Shown here piece after piece: positions 5,422 to 11,622 of a DNA stretch of 11,622 bases. The position numbers and the translations under genes were made by a program. The stretch is from an uncultured Mailhella sp. (GTDB lineage: Bacteria; Desulfobacterota; Desulfovibrionia; Desulfovibrionales; Desulfovibrionaceae), in contig CAJTSU010000053.1 of assembly GCA_910579055.1 (NCBI GenBank), positions 1 to 11,622 of the forward strand, given 5' to 3'. Every line of letters starts with the position of its first letter. Position 1 is the first letter of the stretch. The notes beneath the pieces were generated by a model. The model did no database searches. It was not told the origin of the DNA and was given only the letters and a program-made list of their open reading frames with translations.

Positions 5422-7977
5422 GTGGATCTTCACGACTTTTCCAGCAAAATTGCAGAGGCGACCAGGAACCTGTCTCCGGCGGAGCGCGAATCCCTGCGGA
5501 AAATATTTGAAGGCGTCTCCGCGGAGATCCTTCAGGAATCCGCGCATGCGATCCCGGCGTCCGGCGCTCCCGCTGCATGCGCCCACGGAAACGGCGTCCC
5601 CGAAGGCCCCACCGAACGCCACAAGCGCCTGAAGGAAAACTTCCTGAAGCAGGTACCCAGCATTTCCATTCACCGCGCCCGCGTCATCACCGAAATCGAC
5701 AAGGAAAACCCCGGCCTGCCCAAGATCGAACTGCGCGCCAAAGCCTTCCGCCGCTGCTGCGAAACCGCGCCTCTGGTCATTCAGGACAATGAACTGATCG
5801 TCGGCTGCCCCTGCGGCGGCCCCCGCGTGGGTGCCTTCTCTCCGGATATTTCCTGGCGCTGGCTGCGTGACGAACTGGATACCATCGCCCACCGCCCGCA
5901 GGATCCCTTTTATATTTCCGAAGAAGACAAAAAGGTCTTGCGCGATGAAATCTTCCCCTACTGGGAAGGCAAGTCCGTTGACGAATACTGCGAAGCCCAG
6001 TACCGCGAAGCGGGAGTATGGGAACTTTCCGGCGAGTCTTTCGTGTCCGACTGCTCCTACCACGCCCTGAACGGCGGCGGAGACTCCAACCCCGGCTACG
6101 ACGTCATCCTGATGAAAAAGGGGATGCTGGATATCCAGCGCGAAGCCCGTGAGCATCTGGAACATCTGGATTATGAAAACCCCGATGATCTGGACAAAAT
6201 CTATTTCTACAAATCCATCATCGACACCACCGAAGGCGTGATGACCTACGCCCGCCGCATGTCCGAGTACGCGGCGGAACTGGCCTCCAGGGAAAGCGAC
6301 CCCAGGCGCAAGGCCGAACTGCTGAAAATTTCCGAAGTCAACGCCCGTGTGCCCGCCCATGCGCCCTCCACATTCTGGGAGGCCATTCAGTCCGTATGGA
6401 CCGTGGAGTCCCTGCTGCCTGTCGAGGAAAACCAGACCGGCATGTCCATCGGACGTGTGGACCAGTACATGTATCCCTTCTTCAAGGCCGACCTTGAGGC
6501 GGGCCGCATGACCGAATACGAGGCGTTCGACCTCGCGGGCTGCATGCTGATCAAGATGTCGGAAATGATGTGGCTCACCAGCGAGGGCGGCTCCAAGTTC
6601 TTCGCCGGCTACCAGCCCTTTGTGAACATGTGCGTGGGCGGCGTGACCCGCGAGGGCCGCGACGCGACCAACGACCTTACCTATCTGCTTATGGACGCCG
6701 TGCGTCATGTACGCATCTATCAGCCCTCGCTGGCCACCCGCGTGCACAACAAGTCGCCGGAAAAGTATCTGCGCAAGATCGTGGACGTCATCCGTTCCGG
6801 CATGGGCTTCCCGGCGGTGCACTTCGACGATACCCACATCAAGATGATGCTGGCCAAGGGCGTTTCCATCGAAGACGCGCGCGATTACTGCCTGATGGGC
6901 TGCGTGGAGCCGCAGAAGGCGGGCCGCCTGTATCAGTGGACCTCCACGTCCTACACCCAGTGGCCCATCTGCATCGAACTCGTCCTCAACCACGGCGTGC
7001 CGCTGTGGTACGGAAAGAAGGTCTGCCCCGATCTGGGCGACCTCAAGGCCTTCGATACCTGGGAAAAGTTCGACGCCGCCGTGAAGGAGCAGATCAAATA
7101 CATCACCAAGTGGACGGCCGTGGCTACGGTCATTTCCCAGCGCGTGCACCGCGAACTTGCGCCGAAGCCCCTGATGTCCGTGATGTACGAGGGCTGCATG
7201 GAACACGGCCGGGATGTCTCCTCCGGCGGTGCGATGTACAACTTCGGCCCCGGCGTGGTCTGGAGCGGTCTTGCCACCTATACGGACTCCATGGCCGCGA
7301 TCAGGAAGCTGGTGTACGACGACAAAAAGTACACGCTCGAACAGATTAATGAAGCGCTCAAGGCCGATTTCAAGGGCTATGAACAGATCAGGGCCGACTG
7401 TCTGGCCGCGCCCAAGTACGGCAATGACGATGACTATGCCGACCTCATCGCGGCGGATCTCATCGCCTTTACCGAACGGGAGCACCGCAAGTACAAGACG
7501 CTGTATTCCGTACTCAGCCACGGCACGCTGTCCATCTCCAACAACACGCCCTTCGGCCAGCTGACCGGCGCGTCCGCCAACGGCCGCCCCGCCTGGCAGC
7601 CCCTGTCCGACGGCATCAGCCCCACCCAGGGCGCCGACTACAAGGGCCCCACGGCGATCATCAAGAGCGTGTCCAAAATGGCCAATGACAACATGAACAT
7701 CGGCCTGGTGCACAACTTCAAGCTGATGAGCGGCCTGCTCGACACGCCCGAAGGCGAGAACGGCATCGTCACCCTGATCCGTACGGCGAGCATTCTCGGC
7801 AACGGTGAAATGCAGTTCAACTACCTCGACAACGACGTGTTGCTGAAAGCGCAGGATCATCCGGAAGACTACCGTGACCTGGTGGTTCGCGTGGCCGGGT
7901 ACAGCGCCTTCTTTGTGGAACTGTGCAAGGACGTGCAGGACGAAATCATCAGCAGAACGGTGCTGCGTTCCATATAG
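5422..7977 (+). CDS. cutC: Choline trimethylamine-lyase, glycyl radical enzyme CutC
   Basis: Encodes 851 aa. It cleaves choline to trimethylamine and acetaldehyde. It is separated from other glycyl radical enzymes by the choline-site residues: numbering runs five ahead of Desulfovibrio alaskensis CutC, so Tyr213, Asp221, Cys494 (in GCVEP), Glu496, Thr507 and Tyr511 match the known Tyr208, Asp216, Cys489, Glu491, Thr502 and Tyr506. The radical glycine is Gly826 in RVAGYSAFF, equivalent to Gly821. Residues 1-36 (DLHDFSSKIAEATRNL and on) form an amphipathic helix followed by an Ala/Pro/Gly linker, as expected for an N-terminal targeting peptide into the shell. The start is GTG at 5422 with GGAGG 7 bases before it. 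The gene lies 28 bases after the pseudo-dehydrogenase and 88 before cutD. No disruption is seen; all catalytic residues are present. Isethionate, glycerol or propanediol lyase is ruled out by these residues. Confidence 0.97.
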   Translation: MDLHDFSSKIAEATRNLSPAERESLRKIFEGVSAEILQESAHAIPASGAPAACAHGNGVPEGPTERHKRLKENFLKQVPSISIHRARVITEIDKENPGLPKIELRAKAFRRCCETAPLVIQDNELIVGCPCGGPRVGAFSPDISWRWLRDELDTIAHRPQDPFYISEEDKKVLRDEIFPYWEGKSVDEYCEAQYREAGVWELSGESFVSDCSYHALNGGGDSNPGYDVILMKKGMLDIQREAREHLEHLDYENPDDLDKIYFYKSIIDTTEGVMTYARRMSEYAAELASRESDPRRKAELLKISEVNARVPAHAPSTFWEAIQSVWTVESLLPVEENQTGMSIGRVDQYMYPFFKADLEAGRMTEYEAFDLAGCMLIKMSEMMWLTSEGGSKFFAGYQPFVNMCVGGVTREGRDATNDLTYLLMDAVRHVRIYQPSLATRVHNKSPEKYLRKIVDVIRSGMGFPAVHFDDTHIKMMLAKGVSIEDARDYCLMGCVEPQKAGRLYQWTSTSYTQWPICIELVLNHGVPLWYGKKVCPDLGDLKAFDTWEKFDAAVKEQIKYITKWTAVATVISQRVHRELAPKPLMSVMYEGCMEHGRDVSSGGAMYNFGPGVVWSGLATYTDSMAAIRKLVYDDKKYTLEQINEALKADFKGYEQIRADCLAAPKYGNDDDYADLIAADLIAFTEREHRKYKTLYSVLSHGTLSISNNTPFGQLTGASANGRPAWQPLSDGISPTQGADYKGPTAIIKSVSKMANDNMNIGLVHNFKLMSGLLDTPEGENGIVTLIRTASILGNGEMQFNYLDNDVLLKAQDHPEDYRDLVVRVAGYSAFFVELCKDVQDEIISRTVLRSI

Positions 7978-8003
7978 CGCGGATTGCCCCGGAGAGGAAA
8001 ACA

Positions 8004-8029
8004 GGCGGCGTCCCCGCGGGGACGCCGCC
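8004..8029 (+). other. Perfect 26-base palindrome between cutC and cutD
   Basis: GGCGGCGTCCCC (8004-8015), central GC, GGGGACGCCGCC (8018-8029). The whole stretch is self-complementary and would form a very stable RNA hairpin 27 bases after the cutC stop. No U-run follows, so it is not a standard intrinsic terminator. It could protect the cutC mRNA 3' end, mark a processing site, or lower cutD expression relative to cutC. Confidence 0.75.
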
Positions 8030-8065
8030 GAAACGACAGTGAATGTGTCTTGCGGAGCCAGTTTC

Positions 8066-8998
8066 GTGGTTGAAAGAAAAGCACTGATTTTCAACATACA
8101 GAAATACAATCTGTATGACGGACCGGGCATCAGGACGCTGGTCTTTTTCAAGGGCTGCCCCCTGCGCTGCCTCTGGTGCTCCAACCCGGAAGGCCAGTTG
8201 CGCAGTTATCAGATCCTGTTCAAAAAGGACCGCTGCATGGATTGCGGAGCCTGCGCCGCGGTCTGCCCCACGGGCGTCCATGTCATGGACCCGGTTGCAA
8301 AGCAGCATATTGTCCGGCGCGATGTGGAATGCATAGGCTGCCGCAAGTGCGCGGAAGCCTGTCCCCAGTCCGCGCTCAGCGTGTCCGGAGAATATCGTAC
8401 GATCTCGGACATCATGAGCGTCATTGAGGAAGACCTGCCCTTTTACCAGAGTTCAGGCGGCGGCGTGACCCTGGGCGGCGGCGAGGCGCTCATGCAGCCC
8501 GAAGCCGCGATCAACCTGCTGACAGCCTGCAAGCAGTGCGGCATCAATACCGCCATCGAAACCTGCGGCTACGCCCGGCCCGAAGTTGTGCGCAAGGCGG
8601 CGGAAGTGACGGATCTGTTTCTGTTTGACGTCAAACACATGGATTCCGACCGCCATTACCAGCTCACCGGCGTACGTAACGAGCTTATTCTGGAAAACCT
8701 GCAAGGACTGTTTGAAAACCGCCGCAACGTCAAGGTACGCGTGCCCCTGCTCAAGGGAGTCAACGACGGCGAGCGCGACATCGAGGCTATGGTACGTTTT
8801 CTTGAGCCTTACAAGGATCATCGTAACTGCAAGGGCATCGATCTGCTCCCCTATCACAAGATGGGGGTCAACAAATACGCTCAGCTGGGGCGTGAATACC
8901 CCCTCACGGGAGATCCCGCGCTGAGCGAGGAAGATTTGGCACGGGTTGAGGGGTTCATCAAACATTACGACTTCCCGGTAACGGTGATCAGGCATTAG
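8066..8998 (+). CDS. cutD: CutC-activating radical SAM enzyme CutD
   Basis: Encodes 310 aa, the usual size for glycyl-radical-enzyme activases with a ferredoxin insert. It uses S-adenosylmethionine to install the glycyl radical on CutC. The radical SAM motif is Cys31-X3-Cys35-X2-Cys38 (GCPLRCLWCSNPEG). Two 4Fe-4S ferredoxin motifs follow: Cys57, 60, 63, 67 and Cys89, 92, 95, 99. The SAM-contact stretch reads TLGGGEA rather than the commoner SGGEP. The C-terminal GIDLLPYHKMGVNKY block is typical of the family. GTG at 8066 is chosen because GGAG (8054-8057) lies 8 bases upstream and because the family starts VERKALIFNIQKYN; in-frame GTGs at 8039 and 8045 would add unmatched residues. The partner is the adjacent cutC, with a stable hairpin in between. 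Assignment is strengthened by position. Confidence 0.95.
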   Translation: MVERKALIFNIQKYNLYDGPGIRTLVFFKGCPLRCLWCSNPEGQLRSYQILFKKDRCMDCGACAAVCPTGVHVMDPVAKQHIVRRDVECIGCRKCAEACPQSALSVSGEYRTISDIMSVIEEDLPFYQSSGGGVTLGGGEALMQPEAAINLLTACKQCGINTAIETCGYARPEVVRKAAEVTDLFLFDVKHMDSDRHYQLTGVRNELILENLQGLFENRRNVKVRVPLLKGVNDGERDIEAMVRFLEPYKDHRNCKGIDLLPYHKMGVNKYAQLGREYPLTGDPALSEEDLARVEGFIKHYDFPVTVIRH

Positions 8999-9240
8999 GG
9001 CATGTTCACGTTGCAAATGCTCCCGGAGTTGAGCGGAGCAAGACTGCTCTCTGCTCTCCTTATCCGTAAAGCGCTTCGCGCTCGCGGCTGAGGGCACGCG
9101 ACGCCCCTGTCCGGCGGCGTCGCAATTCACCGGCGGCGCACAGCTCCGGCGGAGGCATGAAACCTGCGGGGCGGAACATGAGGTTCTGGCCGGCGGATAC
9201 GTTCAAGAGCATCATGCTCTAAGCCTGAGGAGGCTTTCCC
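8999..9240 (+). other. cutD to shell-gene intergenic stretch with hairpins
   Basis: These 242 bases hold no credible gene. GCGACGCC (9098-9105) and GGCGTCGC (9116-9123) form a perfect 8-bp stem with a 10-base loop. AGAGCAT / ATGCTCT (9206-9220) is a 15-base near-palindrome ending just before GAGGAGG, the strong ribosome binding site of the next gene. Smaller stems occur at 9036-9049 and 9070-9082. I see no convincing sigma-70 promoter and no U-tailed terminator, so read-through from cutD is the simplest view. Confidence 0.5.
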
Positions 9241-9888
9241 ATGTTGGCACTCGGACTTGTGGAAACCAGAGGACTGATCGCGGCGATTGAGGGCGCGGAC
9301 GCCATGCTCAAGGCCGCCGACGTGCGCCTGCTGGAAAAGAATCTGGCGACAGGAGGCCTGGTGACCATCACCATCGCCGGCGAGGTATCTGCCGTACAGG
9401 CATCCGTGGATGCCGCCAAAGCCTGCATCCTGCGCATCGCCGGGGCGGAACTGGTTTCCTCCCATGTTATTCCCCGTCCGGATCAGGAACTGAGCGGCAT
9501 CCTGCTGCTGGATCCCGATCCGAACGATCCCCGGGATGCAAAATATTTCCCCTCTCAAAAGGAGAATTCGCCCGATGCCGGCTCCGGCGCTCCGGAGGCC
9601 GCATCCGCGGAAATTCTTCCTGAAGCGCCCGGCAAAACCGGTGCAGCAGCCGTGGAGGAAGCGCCTGCCGCGTCTCTTTCCGAAACGTCCGCGACGGCCC
9701 CCGACGCTGAAAAGCCGGCTGCCGCGCCGCCCGATCCCGCACGCTTGAAAAACATGAGTCTGAACCGCCTGCGCCAGCTGGCCCGGACCACGGACGGCCT
9801 GTCCATGACCGAGGAAGCCATTGCGTCGGCTGACAAAAAATCCCTGATTGCCGCCATTACGCGGGCGCTCAGGAAAATAGAGGAGTAG
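9241..9888 (+). CDS. BMC-H shell protein with Ala/Pro linker and C-terminal Rho_N/SAP-like domain
   Basis: Encodes 215 aa in three parts. Residues 1-80 are one BMC domain (LGLVETRG start, ADAMLKAADV, pore segment ATGGL at 36-40, closing HVIPRP). Residues about 81-165 are a low-complexity linker rich in Ala, Pro, Glu and Ser. Residues 168-215 form a compact basic helical module: LKNMSLNRLRQLAR, a polar loop, then ADKKSLIAAITRALRKIEE. The spacing resembles Rho N-terminal-like or SAP-type helical domains, which often bind nucleic acid; this is pattern reading only. PduK and EutK are known shell proteins with C-terminal extensions, and the EutK extension is also helical and thought to bind nucleic acid. 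GAGGAGG sits 7 bases before the ATG. The next dehydrogenase starts 4 bases after the stop, so the two are translationally coupled. Confidence 0.9.
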   Translation: MLALGLVETRGLIAAIEGADAMLKAADVRLLEKNLATGGLVTITIAGEVSAVQASVDAAKACILRIAGAELVSSHVIPRPDQELSGILLLDPDPNDPRDAKYFPSQKENSPDAGSGAPEAASAEILPEAPGKTGAAAVEEAPAASLSETSATAPDAEKPAAAPPDPARLKNMSLNRLRQLARTTDGLSMTEEAIASADKKSLIAAITRALRKIEE

Positions 9889-9892
9889 TCAC

Positions 9893-11383
9893 ATGGTAGA
9901 CAAGGATTTACTGTCCATCCAGGAAGCCCGCGCCCTGGTTCGTGCCGCCCGCGCCGCCCAGGCCGAGTTCTCGCAGTTGGGACAGGAACGCATTGACGCG
10001 GTAGTCAAAGCCGTTTCCGAAGCGGCAGCGGCCCATGCCGAAGAGCTGGGCATTCTGGCCAATGAAGAAACCGGCTACGGCAAGCCCCAGGACAAGAAGA
10101 TCAAAAACCTTCTTGCCAGCGAAAAGGTCTATGCGGCCATCAAAGACATGAAGACTGTGGGTATCCTGCACGAGGACAAGGTCAACAAGATCATTGAAAT
10201 CGCCGTGCCGGTGGGCGTCATTGCAGGCATTATTCCGTCCACCAACCCCACCTCAACTGTCATCTACAAATCCCTTATCTCGCTGAAGGCCGGCAACGCG
10301 ATTGTGTTCACGCCGCACCCCAGCGCGAAGAAGTGCATTGCCCGCACGGTGGAAATCATCAAGGAAACCCTGCACCACTGCGGCGTCAGCAGCGATCTGG
10401 TGAGTTGCATCAGTATCCCCACCATTGAGGGCAGCGCCGAACTCATGAAGATTGCCGACCTCATCCTCGCCACCGGCGGCCCCGGCATGGTCAAGGCGGC
10501 CTACAGCTCCGGTACGCCCGCTCTGGGCGTGGGCGCGGGCAACGTGCCCGCGTACATTGAACGCAGCGCAAATATCGAAGACGCCGTGGCCAAAATCATG
10601 GCCAGCAAAACCTTCGACAACGGCACCATCTGCGCGTCCGAACAGTCCATCGTCACCGAATCGGTCATCGCCGCGCAGGTTAAGCGCGCGCTCATCGCGC
10701 AGGGCGGTTTCTTCCTTGAAGGTGAAAATCTCACCAGGGTCAAGGCGGTCATGGAACGCGGCAACGGTTCCATGAACCCGGCCATCGTGGGCCGCGACGC
10801 CATGACCATCGCCAAGATCGCCGGCATCGAAGTCCCCGCGGGCACCCGTCTGCTGATCTCCGACGAACAGGGTGTGGGAGCCAAGTTCCCCTTCTCCAAG
10901 GAGAAGCTCACCGCTCTGCTCGGCTTCTATGTGGTCAACGACTGGCATCAGGCCTGTGAACTCTGCCATGCCCTGCTGCACAACTGCGGCATCGGCCACT
11001 CCCTGTCCATCCACTCCAACAATGAAGACGTGATCCGCGAGTTTGGCCTGAAAAAGCCGGTTTCCCGCATTCTGGTCAACACCCCCTCCACCCAGGGCGG
11101 CGTGGGCCTCACCACGGCGCTCTTCCCCTCCTTCACGCTGGGTTGCGGAGCGGTGGGCGGCAGTGCCACGTCCGACAACGTGACCCCCATGAACCTGCTG
11201 AACATCCGGCGCGTGGCCTACGATCTGGGCAACAGCATGTGCCGGCATCATGACTGCCATGCCGAAGCGCCGAAGAGTTGCTGCTCCGCCGCGTCGTCCT
11301 GTGCGAACGCAGCGGGCAATTCCTCCATCGACATCAACGCCATTACCTCGCTGATTGTCGCGGAACTGAAGAAAGTTATGTAA
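9893..11383 (+). CDS. CoA-acylating acetaldehyde dehydrogenase of the microcompartment (CutF/EutE/PduP type)
   Basis: Encodes 496 aa. It oxidises the acetaldehyde made by CutC to acetyl-CoA with NAD+ and CoA inside the shell. The active site is intact: Cys247 in FDNGTICASEQS, oxyanion-hole Asn118 in PSTNPTST, and the TGGPG and GAGN nucleotide-site segments. After the catalytic domain comes a linker (450-475) rich in Cys and His (Cys450, 455, 463, 464, 470; His452, 453, 456), then a C-terminal helix SSIDINAITSLIVAELKKVM (477-496), which looks like an encapsulation peptide. AGGAG lies 7 bases before the ATG and just before the stop codon of the preceding shell gene. It is the active counterpart of the cysteine-less paralog at 3867-5393. 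Aldehyde preference is inferred from the CutC product. Confidence 0.94.
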   Translation: MVDKDLLSIQEARALVRAARAAQAEFSQLGQERIDAVVKAVSEAAAAHAEELGILANEETGYGKPQDKKIKNLLASEKVYAAIKDMKTVGILHEDKVNKIIEIAVPVGVIAGIIPSTNPTSTVIYKSLISLKAGNAIVFTPHPSAKKCIARTVEIIKETLHHCGVSSDLVSCISIPTIEGSAELMKIADLILATGGPGMVKAAYSSGTPALGVGAGNVPAYIERSANIEDAVAKIMASKTFDNGTICASEQSIVTESVIAAQVKRALIAQGGFFLEGENLTRVKAVMERGNGSMNPAIVGRDAMTIAKIAGIEVPAGTRLLISDEQGVGAKFPFSKEKLTALLGFYVVNDWHQACELCHALLHNCGIGHSLSIHSNNEDVIREFGLKKPVSRILVNTPSTQGGVGLTTALFPSFTLGCGAVGGSATSDNVTPMNLLNIRRVAYDLGNSMCRHHDCHAEAPKSCCSAASSCANAAGNSSIDINAITSLIVAELKKVM

Positions 11384-11456
11384 CATGGCTTCCGGCCGGT
11401 CAGCCCCGGCCCGGATGTTCCCATGACAAACGCAAAAAAACATCAAGGAGACCAAC

Positions 11457-11622
11457 ATGACTTCCACCAATGCTTTGGGCATGATTGAAACCAAGGGCCT
11501 CGTGGGTGCCGTCGAAGCCGCCGACGCCATGGTCAAGGCCGCCAACGTCACCCTCATCGGCCGCGTGCAGGTTGGCGGCGGGCTCGTGACCGTCATGGTT
11601 CGCGGCGATGTGGGCGCGGTCA
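11457..11622 (+). CDS. BMC-H shell protein, 3' end outside the window
   Basis: The first 55 residues are visible: MTSTNALGMIETKG, then VEAADAMVKAANVTLIG, pore segment VGGGL and the RGDVGAV helix start. This is a canonical single-domain BMC-H, which assembles into hexameric shell facets. AAGGAG lies 6 bases before the ATG, 73 bases after the dehydrogenase stop. The window ends inside the domain, so length and any extension cannot be judged. It indicates that the microcompartment operon continues to the right. Confidence 0.93.
   Translation, partial: MTSTNALGMIETKGLVGAVEAADAMVKAANVTLIGRVQVGGGLVTVMVRGDVGAV

Noticed and set aside
5422..7977. Isethionate sulfite-lyase, another glycyl radical enzyme found in microcompartments of related bacteria
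   Set aside because: The choline-site residues Tyr213, Asp221, Glu496, Thr507 and Tyr511 are all in register with CutC, and the neighbouring PchP also points to choline.
8004..8029. The cutC-cutD palindrome as an intrinsic terminator
   Set aside because: No U-run follows the stem (GAAACGAC comes next), and cutD, which must be expressed with cutC, has no clear promoter of its own.
5368..8184. A 938-codon open frame on the minus strand across cutC
   Set aside because: It is the antisense shadow of a GC-rich coding gene. Its His/Gly/Val/Gln-rich composition matches no protein, while the plus strand has every CutC catalytic residue.
10253..11596. A long minus-strand open frame across the second dehydrogenase and the last shell gene
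   Set aside because: It is antisense to two clearly recognised genes and runs across their gap, with no ribosome binding site or recognisable domain.
1..11622. CRISPR arrays, tRNA or rRNA genes, insertion sequences
   Set aside because: No regularly spaced repeats, no tRNA- or rRNA-like stretches, and no transposase-like reading frame or terminal repeats were seen.

Overview
The window is part of a choline-degrading bacterial microcompartment (BMC) locus of the glycyl-radical type (GRM/cut). GC content is high, the cutC gene has the short N-terminus of the Desulfovibrio form (851 codons), and the genes are closely packed. This suggests a sulfate-reducer-like member of the Desulfovibrionaceae, but the taxon is inferred from protein character and not proven.

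Left part (28-2515, minus strand): a three-gene operon. In transcription order it encodes a 10-TM-type DMT-superfamily permease, a small winged-helix-like protein, and a secreted HAD phosphatase that closely resembles Pseudomonas phosphorylcholine phosphatase (PchP). I read it as a substrate-supply module: the phosphatase frees choline in the periplasm and the permease may import it.

Centre (2516-3209): a 694-base divergent regulatory region with no credible gene. It carries four related hyphenated palindromes (TTCCC / GGGAA arms). Two of them sit inside unusually long 19-base spacers of opposing promoters that share a TTGACC -35 box. This is the geometry of MerR-family-controlled promoters, so one regulator probably switches on both arms. 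No MerR gene lies in the window.

Right part (3210 to the right edge, plus strand): tandem-domain BMC shell protein, CoA-acylating aldehyde dehydrogenase paralog, cutC (choline trimethylamine-lyase), cutD (its radical-SAM activase), BMC-H shell protein with a long C-terminal extension, a second CoA-acylating aldehyde dehydrogenase, and the start of another BMC-H shell gene cut by the window edge. CutC splits choline into trimethylamine and acetaldehyde inside the shell, and the dehydrogenase converts acetaldehyde to acetyl-CoA.

The most striking observation is that the aldehyde dehydrogenase encoded just before cutC has proline where its paralog has the catalytic cysteine, and serine where the paralog has the oxyanion-hole asparagine. 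It is otherwise full length and keeps a C-terminal targeting-type helix. It looks like a retained pseudoenzyme of the microcompartment. Other points of interest are the phosphocholine-to-choline module wired to the cut operon, the mirrored MerR-type promoters, a perfect 26-base palindrome between cutC and cutD, the extended BMC-H protein, and a Cys/His-rich linker in the active dehydrogenase.
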